Positions 11,440-21,418 of a DNA stretch of 64,000 bases are shown here, piece after piece; position 1 is the stretch's first letter; each line of letters begins with the position of its first letter. The notes beneath the pieces are model-generated. The model was not told where the DNA came from. It made no database searches and saw only the letters and a program-made list of their open reading frames with translations. The position numbers and the translations under genes were made by a program. The DNA comes from Hyposmocoma kahamanoa (lineage: Eukaryota > Arthropoda > Insecta > Lepidoptera > Cosmopterigidae), in the NCBI RefSeq assembly GCF_003589595.1, contig NW_020653854.1, forward strand, positions 25,945,356 through 26,009,355, in the 5' to 3' direction.

Positions 11440-13900
11440 TATATATATACATAATTAAGTTGATTTTCTGAGTTTTATAATGTAAGGTCATAACGGAAAA
11501 GTCGTCAAACGATGTATAAATTATTATTTAGGTATTTATTTATAAAGCATTAGCTTCTGAGCCATCAGCTTAATGGTAACAAATAATCAAGAAACGCACA
11601 ACGTAATATACATAAACTAAAAATTATTTCGTGTAAAAAATTTAACTATTAAAACCCGCCATTTTTTCTACCAGAAGAAAAAAAAACTCAAACGATGTGT
11701 ACAACTTTGCTTTTTGTAGTTCAAAAGTGATCTAAAATTGAACACAGCATTTACCTGATTGGCTCTTAGGTGATTGGACTAAAAAAAGCGCATTTAAAAA
11801 ACGGCGTTTTGTTAATTATTTGTTACCGTTTTAAGATAATGGCTCTTTACCCAATGCTCAATAATACAGTATTTTTGGATTGAGTAGAATGGCGGCTTTT
11901 TTGTGGTCATGCTTTTTACATGATTTAGTTTTTATTTTAAGTTACATTTTGAGTGTCTTAATTATTTGTTTTCTTATGCGTACATTTAATAATACGAATA
12001 AATTAAGAGTAATCAGTGCAATAGATACTTTTTTTAAATGACTGTAATGCATGCAGTCAAAGCAATCGCAATCTTGTTCGTAGTTTTGACTTTGACTTTA
12101 TTTTTTACATTTTTGCGAAGGCGTAGATACGTAGGACGGATGGCTAGTCTATTAGACGTTTATTTACCCATCCAATGACCACTAGATGTGATTCTGATGT
12201 AATTTATTACATTTCGTTTCTTGAGTTTAAAACTGCGGTCAGTTGTGGGTGTTGATACCATTTCTAGTTGTGTAGGTAGAGATTTTGTGTAAGATTCTAT
12301 ACATAGGGTCAATGAGCTCACATGAATACCAATTTGTATAAGAATACCAGGATATATTTGAAACCGCGAATGGTAATATTGTTATTTACTATTGTCATCA
12401 CGAACATTTCCTTCCAAAGTCGCTCTTTCAGGCTCCTAAAATTACATGTAGAACTAAAAAAATCGAGTGATTATATTTTGCGAGAAATACGTCCACATGT
12501 GTGAATAAAATTGCCACTTACACATGACTGTGAACTCTACATTAACAGTACAATGTTTAACATAATTTTACTCTACAAACTCAGTCTTATCTCAAACGTT
12601 CATATCTCAGTTTTGAACGCCAGCAAAGTGAATTTACATGTCCACACGATTATACGAAACCCTACAGAAAGTTTGTATACTTACGTTATTCTTGTATTTG
12701 TACAAGTCTATGAATTTAAAATACTTGGTGTAAGTACATTTTAGCGTGATAGCTCTTTTTATTTTTTTTATATTTCCTCTTTCTTTAGGTTATTTTTTGT
12801 TAGCCTACAGTGTCCCACTACTGGGCAAAAGTCTCCCCCAAATTCCACCATTGCACCCTGTCTCATATTACCCCCTTTAAGCCAAAAACTAATTTAAGTT
12901 TTTTTTAAACAAGGATAAAAGATTAGGTGTAAGGTCCGAAAAAAGTAACAAAACACAACTCACCTTTAGAAAAAAAATCCAAAAAAACGTGTCGGCGTTC
13001 ACACCTCTCTGTTTTCGTATTCACACCTTGGGGCCCAGATATTAATACCTTGGGGTCCTTAATCCATAGCATAGAACTAAAATCACGAATGCACCACTAT
13101 TGTTATAGTTTAAAACTCAGCCACTAGTTTATTCACCTTTAACCACTTCTATTTACTTACAAAAAATAAAAGTTAATGTTTGAAAACTGTTAATAATTAT
13201 TCGTACTAATTATTTTTATTTTTTACAAAGACTTCTAACAAGGACGAAAGCTAAAAATGTCTTTGCATAATTTATGTAATTCGAAAAATGAAACAAGTTT
13301 TCCCGCCAAATGTTTTTGCCGGCGCGCGAGGCTGACGTAAAGCGACGCGCGTCCAACCTCTAGCGAAGCCGGTTAGGCGCTGCTCGTTTTATTTTGAACT
13401 CAACGCGAGGCTTGGCATAGAAAAAAAAGGTTCCAAGTACTCATCTTGCTCAAAACAAACCCCCTTGACCCTCGCGGGGAGCGGTTTTGGATTATGGCTT
13501 GGCCTATCTCGTTTCATATGGAGTAGTACGATAGTAAGTGTGTTCTTTTATTTTTATATGCAGTGGTGAGGCGGGTTGTTGCATTGTGCATAGTTGGAAC
13601 AATAAAGAAGTTCAATTTAAAGAAAATCAAACTATAACGTGTAAAAAAGTTTATTTCATCACAAATCCAAACCATTTTCTCTTAAAAATACGTTCAGCTG
13701 TTTTTTCTCCCACATATGCTGCCGTGATTTATAGATTTTATATTTTGTGTATATCTTTATACTTTTGAAACTTCACACAATCATCACAATTGTTTCAATT
13801 TGATCCTTCAGTTTTTATCGATATTTGAAAAAGGCTTAGAACGTATCATTTTGTATTTTTCTCGTATTTTGTAGTAGTAGTCCATTTTGCTACACGACTT
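11440..13900. other. No gene seen; contains a GC-richer island at about 13310-13500
   Basis: Mostly AT-rich. The 13310-13500 stretch is rich in CpG (gccggcgcgcgaggctgacg…cgacgcgcgtcc) against the local background, but no coding exon follows that I can recognise. Confidence 0.45.
12780..12860 (+). repeat. Lepidopteran-style repeat fragment
   Basis: gttagcctacagtgtcccac…ctgggcaaaagtctccccc resembles gtagcctgcattattgtcca…gggaaaagacctttccctc at 29417-29470. Class unknown. Confidence 0.4.
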
Positions 13901-14029
13901 TATTAAACTCTAGGGCGTTTAACATCTAAAAAGAAAATAAATAATGTTATAATTGATGAAAGTCATAAACTGTAGAGATCAATATTAATAAAAACGTATA
14001 ACGATTAGAAATGAATGACACAATTTTAT

Positions 14030-14180
14030 TTTCGGATTTAAATCGTGTATATACCGAGCCATTTACCGATCCCATGGTCTTGACTAACTCTATATTTTCT
14101 ACATTATGTTCACCGTGACCGTGGGATCTGTAAACGACCCCAAAACTTGATTCGTATGTAAAACAAAATAATACACATAC
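14030..14180. repeat. Degenerate family-E repeat
   Basis: tttcggatttaaatcgtgta and accgtgggatctgtaaacga match the arms and core of the copy at 25258-25440, with many substitutions. Confidence 0.45.
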
Positions 14181-14356
14181 ATATACGAGATTTGCCTTTT
14201 ATATTTCGGAATTTGGCCTAAATTTTGCGATCTGGCAATCCACGTCTCTATCGTATAGGTTGACATTTTTGGCGTCAAACGTATCCAAAACATTTTGTCA
14301 TTCCAGAATTATTTGTGTCGTTTAAAATAATTTGAAAAATAAATCTCGGTCGAAAA

Positions 14357-15316
14357 ATGGAATTAAGCCGTGAACATTTTCGTACGACTCTTTTTTACAA
14401 CTTTCGACGTGGATTAACTCAATTCGACTGCATTGATGAACTTAATTCGTATTTTAACGATGAAGCTTCATCAAGAGCTGGTGTATATTATCGATAGCTT
14501 TCGTAATTCAATCGAGGCCGTAGTTCAAAGACGATTTTCGTGAAGAACGTCCAAAATCGGATGTCATACCGGAAAACATTGATGCTTTGCGAGAACAGAT
14601 ACTGCAACATCGTCATGTGACCTATCGTGAGTTTGAGACATCCTTGGGCATTACTAGCATTCATTCAATATTGCATAACCATTTGGTCATCAAAAAGATT
14701 TGCTTGCGTTAGATCCCACACAATTTGACAATCGCTCAAAACAAGGCTCACGTCGATAGGTCGAAATATATGCTAAAAAAAATACGATCACGGCGCTTCA
14801 AAATACATCATAACAGGTCACAATTCGACTGTATGGATGTAAGCCCAATCCAACGAAAGCTGCTTGAATGAAACAGTTGCCTGTTCTTTTTTGGGAAAGA
14901 CTAGACATATCGCAATCTAATGGTATCATTAAAACAACGTAGCACGGTTAATTCGGAATGGTACGCAATCATTTGTTTGCCAGTTGTTAGTGAAGAAACA
15001 AGAAAGACCATTCAACGAAGACGGATCATTCTTTGCCACGACAATGCGAGCTCTCACACATCGGGTCAAACAAGTGAATTTCTGAGCACTTAAAACGTCG
15101 GTTTGATGGGTCACCTGCTAAATAATTCTGATTTGGGACCCAATGACTTTTTTATGCCAGCACATTAAAAAAAATTCGAGGTCTACATTTTTTGACACCC
15201 GAGAAGCGGATGATGCATTTAAAACGCATGTTTTGGAGGTACTTGAGTTAAGAGTGGGATAAGGATTTAGAAAATTGGTATAAATGCATACACATGGGTA
15301 ACATTTTGATTGTTAT
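14357..15316 (+). pseudogene. Decayed mariner transposase, truncated by the assembly gap
   Basis: Plus-strand translation in shifting frames gives a mariner-type transposase, starting MELSREHFRTTLFYNFRRG and continuing with FDCIDELNSYFNDEASSRAG, a degenerate IHSILHNHL segment and RHVTYREFE. Stop codons and frameshifts occur throughout (the first soon after 14490). The match continues to about 15,300 and enters the N run. It belongs to a different lineage from the element at 42,156. It lies just beyond the ERCC1 3' end, in the opposite orientation. Confidence 0.8.
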
Positions 15317-15716
15317 NNNNNNNNNNNNNNNNNNNNNNNNNNNNNNNNNNNNNNNNNNNNNNNNNNNNNNNNNNNNNNNNNNNNNNNNNNNNNNNNNNNN
15401 NNNNNNNNNNNNNNNNNNNNNNNNNNNNNNNNNNNNNNNNNNNNNNNNNNNNNNNNNNNNNNNNNNNNNNNNNNNNNNNNNNNNNNNNNNNNNNNNNNNN
15501 NNNNNNNNNNNNNNNNNNNNNNNNNNNNNNNNNNNNNNNNNNNNNNNNNNNNNNNNNNNNNNNNNNNNNNNNNNNNNNNNNNNNNNNNNNNNNNNNNNNN
15601 NNNNNNNNNNNNNNNNNNNNNNNNNNNNNNNNNNNNNNNNNNNNNNNNNNNNNNNNNNNNNNNNNNNNNNNNNNNNNNNNNNNNNNNNNNNNNNNNNNNN
15701 NNNNNNNNNNNNNNNN
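15317..15716. other. Assembly gap (400 N)
   Basis: Exactly 400 N. It removes the 3' end of ERCC1 (stop codon, 3' UTR) and the 3' end of the decayed mariner. The round length suggests an estimated rather than measured gap. Confidence 1.
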
Positions 15717-18700
15717 TAGTTCCTCGTTTCAAAAACGGTTGGTGTAGCGCTGTGTAAAGTTTCTTAGCTTTTGTGACTCCGAAACCTGGGCATTCTGCCA
15801 ATCGGTGTTCTGAAGCCTTTATAATGTTTTCTAATGATCCGAATATAGATATAAGCGTCATAGCATCGGTTTTGTTCACTGATCGCACTGATGTTAGGGC
15901 GTTTATAATCTAAAAAGAAAGGAGGTTGATTGAAATGTGAACATTAAAGGCATTTACATAATATAATATTAATAACGTTGGAATTTTACGAAAGAGATCA
16001 CCAACACGTCGGGTATGGTTTCCACTGAAATAATTTGAATTGTTTTGTGCGTAAGCAGGTTCATTACAGTCTCGCTAACAACTAGAGATAGTTGACTTCT
16101 GTGGCGTGTCATAAGCGATACTGTTCGATACGTATCATCCGCGTATTATGTATATGTCACTAAATATTTGAAGTATTTTGTATGATAAGTGGAAGTTAAC
16201 TTTACAGGATCTTATTTTTAACTGACTTGAAAAAAGGAGGCGGTTCTCAATTCGACTGTATGATTTTTTTTTGTGTATATTACGCGGCGTGTTATTATTA
16301 TTATGTGAACTGATTTTGTTTTTTTTTTGTTGGGAAGAGGGTGGTCCCATTTAAATTTTGATTTGCTTTGAAGAAAATATTCCGTCTCTAAGGGTGGCAA
16401 ACTAGGGGATGAATGACTTTTGAGGTCGGTTTTTTTAATACTCTGTGCTGAGATTATATTCATCACAAGAGTTCTGCCAATTATTTGGCAGACTCTGTAG
16501 TATGCGCCAAATTATTCGCACTACAGGGCACGTAACTGGTCTAAAAAAAAGAGTACTTCATACATTTTGAAGAATTTGTAAAAACCTTCCCCAATTTGCG
16601 GTATTCACAAAAACATAAACTAAGTCCTCCAAATGATTTACTGATACAAAATAAATTTTACTGTGAAAATTTCTACACGCTAACTCCAAATTGCGCAATT
16701 AAAATATAAGTAATGAATCTTTCTGCTTCCAACCAATACAATAGTGTATAAAATTCTAAACAAACTCTTTATTTGTATCTTTGTTCAAAAACCCTAATCT
16801 TGAAAGCATTGCAAAATACATTAAATTAATTAAATTAGCTTACCAGCGCCATCTTTTGTGGTAAACAGGAATGAAGTAACAGTTACCTTCTGGGGGCCTA
16901 TTACAACCTCTTAAAACAATATTACTTTAACCTTCGTACCATGACGCGCTTAAAATAAGCTTATTGTAAAGTTAAAACTGATGTTTTATTGGCAACTTTG
17001 TGACTATTCATTCACTCAGCCGACGAAGACCATGAGAACACTCTTCAAATTCCTTTCACTGACCTTATACATACTTCAAGGACAAAAACAGAAAACTGTG
17101 GAAAGATTACTGGAACATTACCTTGCAGAGCAAAGGCAAGTGGTACACTGAAATACAGAAAGACATACCTGTGAAACCTTGGTACCATATGTGCAAAGCG
17201 TACGACAGTCGGAAGTTCATTACTGTCATCTCGCGTATGAGACTCGGCCATTGTTTGGTTCCGACTCATCTGAATAGAATAAAGGTCCTAAATAACACAC
17301 GATGTCCCCACTGCACTGAAGAAGAAGCATTTTAATAGATTTCATTACTACATACTTTTCTTTTTTTGGCAGTTAAAATTCTCTGAATGTAAATAATATT
17401 AAGTACTTTAGCATTACACTACGATACGACGATTCGGAACATCAATAAATTAAGAGATGGCATTATACAATTCATACAGCGTTATTTCTTTCCTAATTTT
17501 AGTAAGGAATAGACAATATTGGGAAATCATTCGTTCTTTCAGTCACTTTAGCATTAATACATTACTTGATTGATAAGTTTGTCATGGTACGAATATGAGT
17601 AATATTATAATAAGCTTACTATAAGCTTACATTGAAATAAGATTGTTTTTTGAAAGGTTTTGGTAGTAGGCCCCTGATGTAGATCATTTTCAATTTTCTC
17701 CATAAAGGAGCTTACCAGCGCCATTTATTATGACGAATAGGAGTCAAGTAACACTTACCTTCTGATGTGGATCATTTTCAATTTTCTCCATAATTCTATC
17801 TGGTGGTTTATTCTCATATATTTTGTAGTTCTCTATTACTTTGGCAGCTTCCTCGGGACTCCAGGCCAGCATGAGTGTAAGATCAGTGAGGAGACAAATC
17901 CTGGTCAGATTCTTTAGTGGTGTATGGGGGTCTCTTAGGTCTACCTGAGAAGTTAGATTGTTTGAAAGATTGGAACAGAGTATAATATTTACCTTAACTT
18001 CGATTAATATACACAGAGAAGATAATATTTTGACAACCTCTGTAGCCTAACAGTTTGCAATGTGGACAGTGGATGAACAGAACTCTGGGTAAATTACTGG
18101 TAACACCAACTATGCTAATTAACTTTTCTGAATTGGTTCTAGTCTGTGTATTCTGAGTAGTACCCCAGGCTAAATTACGTTGACACTCTTAGGGAATTTT
18201 CTATTACCGAGAGCTGTTAATTGAATGATTAAAAATAAAAGGCAAAAAACCAAAACTAGAGATCCGGTATCCGACTTATTTTTACTATCCGGCCGGATAC
18301 CGGATAATAGAACAATATCCAGCCGGATACCGGATGTTGAAAGTTGAAAAAATCGCCAAACAAATTGATTTATTAATTATAGATGGTAGTAATATATATA
18401 AATAGTATAATATATAATATATAAATAGTAGAATAAACATGTAAGTAGATTTCTTTTTTTGGCAAATCTGGTATCAAAGCTTAGAATTAGTTAGACCACA
18501 AACCAATTAATAAAATTAAATTGAAACAAAGCAATAACGGGCGTTTCAAGTGCTATAATACAATTACAATTTCTAGTTGTTGTAAGTGCTAGATTATAAC
18601 AAATTAGAAATTGTAATATAGTCAAAGAATGATGCAATTGCTTATTTTTTTCTTTTCCATAGAAATTTACATTTGGCACAACCATGATATAAAAATATTG

Positions 18701-20772
18701 GTCAATTTGTGATTATTCACTGTTAACATTTTTCTGTTATGTATTTGTTTGTATTATCGAATAAATTAATCGCTTTTAAAAAAACCAAGCGACCACAACA
18801 AATTAAATTGTCAATGTGAAAGTGCAATCATTCTCCAATCAATCAATCATGACGATGCGCGCTCCGGTTATCGCGCGATATCCGGCTACCTGGCCTAAGT
18901 GTTTGCCGGATATCCGGTATCCAACCAAGTCACTATCCGTTTCATCTCTAATAAAAAGTTTGTGTTGCTAGTGATTCAATTCAATAATGTAGAACAAAAT
19001 ACAAAACAATTCCTGGACTTCAAAGAGAAGTATTATCTCCTTTATGTGTATTACTTCCCTAAATTTAGTTGAATACCACTACCTGCTCCAATGTCTCACT
19101 GTAATTTGTCTGAAAGCACAGTTAGTTAAGCACAGAAAACATAGAACTTATTGAAAAAAACTATCAATGATTCCATCAATTCACAGATCCAATATTGCAA
19201 ATGTACATTGTGGTGTAATTTCCTATACAGGAAATTTTTGATATTTGGTAATCGTGTATAGTGTCCAAGCAACATTTTGTATATGTTCATAATCTATTAA
19301 ACATATTGGTAAGGAAAAAATTAAAAGATGGCATTTATCATACCTGTACTAACAACACTCTTAATTCGTACTTCCTTCCCAATTCCTTTATTCTATTATT
19401 AATGTAATCAGGGTTCATATTGTAATACCGCAATGAAAGAAAGAGAATGCCTATTGTTTTCCCAATTTCATAGTCTGGTATTATGTCCTCATACTCCCAA
19501 GCGACACTAGTTATGAATTTTAGTAAAGGGTTGCCTCTCTGTAAAAAAGATAATACAAAATTAGAAACAAACTCACTTTTAATGGTTTATTACATTGAAA
19601 TTATTACATACATACAAACATATAGCCTCAGGGCCTGGAGAAATATTTGTATGGCCTATATTTATTTATCTCGAGAGTTTGGGTGTGATTTGTGGTTGCT
19701 TATGTGTGTGTCCATGGAACCTGCGATACAGGGTTTCCCTAGTGTGGGGCTATGTTGGTCTGCATTATTATTATGATTATAATACTTAACATCTTTTTCC
19801 CATTGGGCTAGGCAGATACAACAGCTTTCCACTTGTTTGATTCTAATATACATCCTTTACCCCACCAACTGTGCTTTCAAACATGTCCATCGGTTAAGGG
19901 CACTATTGGCATGGCTTTTTGTTAAGATGTCCTCCTTGAACTTGAAATTAAAATGCCATGGAAATTACTATTGTCTGTTTTAAAGTACAAGGAAAACCAA
20001 ATATTAAAATTAAAATCCATAGTGATACATTTTGTGCTTATTTAACATTTTAAGGGAAGAACTTGTAAGCACTTGCTAAATATTTTGGAAATAGCACTTA
20101 TATCCTCTGAAAATATAATATTTATAATAACTTATTAGTTATCACAAAGCAAGCCATGCTAACATATTTACAGCTTACATTTGATGAATAAAACACATAA
20201 GAGGTGTTCAGTCCAGCCTCCATGGGTGACCAGCAGACTGACTGGCCACAAATCCAGTGAGTTAACTGACAAACATTCAAAATTAGACCAACTTTCTTTG
20301 ACACAAATAAAGATGAAGGTTTTGACCGAACCCTGGACTCAACAGCATAATACAACTTCGTTTTTGTACAGACAGACTGTACACAAAGTATTTACTCTAT
20401 ACTAACCTGCTTCTGATTAACAAGGACACAATGAGTTTTTGACGACGAGGGTTTTGACCCGCCTACCTCCTGTGATGTACCTACAAACCAACAACCATTT
20501 TTGTAATATTTTTGTATAAATTCACAAATAAATATTTATGGTAAAAAAACGTCATAAAATGAAATTACAATATTATGGAATAATTTATTACTGACATATT
20601 ATTTCCATAAAACATCCCATTTTCTATGGAAAAAAAAAAGATTTTGTGTTTAAAAAATTAAGAAAATTTTGCTTTTACCGGGCTCTTCTGAAATTGGGTT
20701 TTGATTCGTTTTGGAGATCGACGGTTCATCGATTTGAGCCAGCAAATCATCTAGGCCATCGTCTAACTCCAT
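15717..20772 (-). CDS. ERCC1: ERCC1, DNA excision repair protein (5 exons visible, 3' end lost in gap)
   Basis: Non-catalytic partner of the XPF nuclease in nucleotide-excision and interstrand-crosslink repair. Exons on the minus strand: 20772-20679, 20480-20407, 19538-19344, 17944-17759, 15909-15717 (open into the gap). Phases match at every junction, giving about 247 residues; human ERCC1 has 297. Exon 1 is a short acidic N-terminus (MELDDGLDDLLAQID). Exons 3-4 code for the central nuclease-like domain, with RGNPLLKFI, IPDYEIG, LFLSLRYYNMNPDYI and LAWSPEEA; in human ERCC1 this domain contacts XPA. Exon 5 is the tandem helix-hairpin-helix region, with SVNKTDAMTL, FGSLENI and CPGFGVTKAKKLY, which dimerises with XPF. 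The last visible residues are HQPFLKRGT; the stop codon is not visible because of the N run. Identification is by close match to the known family. Confidence 0.95.
16215..16440 (+). repeat. Interspersed repeat D, copy 2 (ERCC1 intron 4)
   Basis: ttttaactgacttgaaaaaa…ggttctcaattcgactgta…gtggtcccatttaaattt…ggtcggtttttttaat. Confidence 0.6.
16846..17793 (-). repeat. Dispersed duplications around the 3' end of ERCC1 exon 4
   Basis: ctgatgtagatcattttcaa…ttctccata at 17673-17705 repeats the last ~30 bp of exon 4 (17763-17793) with one change. The neighbouring agcttaccagcgccat…agtaac segment occurs at 17709-17755 and again at 16848-16885. Intron 4 therefore holds two partial copies of this exon/intron border. 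Confidence 0.65.
17015..17337 (+). mobile_element. Non-LTR retrotransposon C-terminal fragment (ERCC1 intron 4)
   Basis: Translation gives KGKWYTEIQKDIPVKPWYH and SRMRLGHCLVPTHLNRIKVL followed by CPHC, the typical end of LINE ORF2 after the RNase H region (RLGH…PTHL…C..C). A one-frame change separates it from upstream residues KLWKDYWNIT. It is antisense to ERCC1 and has no 5' part. Confidence 0.65.
18257..18955. mobile_element. hAT-like non-autonomous element with CCGGATACCGG repeats (ERCC1 intron 3)
   Basis: It starts tagagatccggtatccg and ends …ggatatccggtatccaacc…catctcta. The TAGAGAT ends are inverted, and the subterminal regions carry several ccggataccgga-type palindromes at both sides. 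There is no transposase. I could not confirm an 8-bp target duplication, so hAT membership is a guess from the ends. Confidence 0.5.
19620..19777 (+). repeat. tRNA-derived SINE (family B), 5'-truncated (ERCC1 intron 2)
   Basis: Body and tail of family B only (gggcctggagaaatatttgt…agtgtggggctatgttg), ending in attattattatgat. The tRNA head is missing. Confidence 0.72.
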
Positions 20773-21418
20773 TATGCAAACGCTTTTCTAATTATTTGCT
20801 AAAACCTGTAATAAAATTGTTACGAATTTCAAAAGTTCGAAGTTTTCATTTGCAGCAAGGTTAAAAATGCAATATTTTAATTTTACGTCAATGTCATTGT
20901 ATATCACTGAAGCAAAATAGGCGACGGAGAGAGAACATATCATATTTGTATAACGCTTTCTCTTTTTGATATATTAAAACTGCATACAACGTGCTCAAAA
21001 TGTGAGTGATCGTTTCGATCAAAACATATGACGGCGAATATCAAAATGTAACGAATTTACCCTTCGATAAAATGTGACAGATATGTTCTGGGACTTAATT
21101 CGATTAACTGATGTATCATTAAAAATTGATTTCATTTTGGAATTTTCAGAAGTTAAACTTCACAAATTCACATTCATTTAATTTTTGCATTTAAATATGG
21201 AGTACATAATATTATACTCTGTCTCTCTTTTAATCAACACTTCCAGAATCGTTGATAATAATGATATGTTATCTATTGAGTCAGTAAGTTTTTGAACTTC
21301 ACTAACCTCAAAATTTGTTTATGTTTCGTTCCTTTATTTCTTATTTTTGTATTACCTATAATTATTTATTCAATAAAACGAATTTTCCGCTCAAACACAG
21401 TAATATGAGGTAGTGGAA
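20773..21418. promoter_or_regulatory. Divergent intergenic region between ERCC1 and FANCM (candidate bidirectional promoter)
   Basis: Only 646 bp separates the two divergent start codons, so both 5' UTRs and both promoters must lie here or within the first introns. The segment is AT-rich with no clear TATA box placed for either gene and no CpG-rich core. A CRE-like TTACGTCA lies at 20883-20890 (one mismatch to TGACGTCA). I saw no copy of the repeat families that fill the rest of the window in this segment, which fits functional constraint. A promoter role is inferred from position only. Confidence 0.45.

Noticed and set aside
15294..15747. Open frames of unknown residues over the gap
   Set aside because: They consist almost wholly of N.
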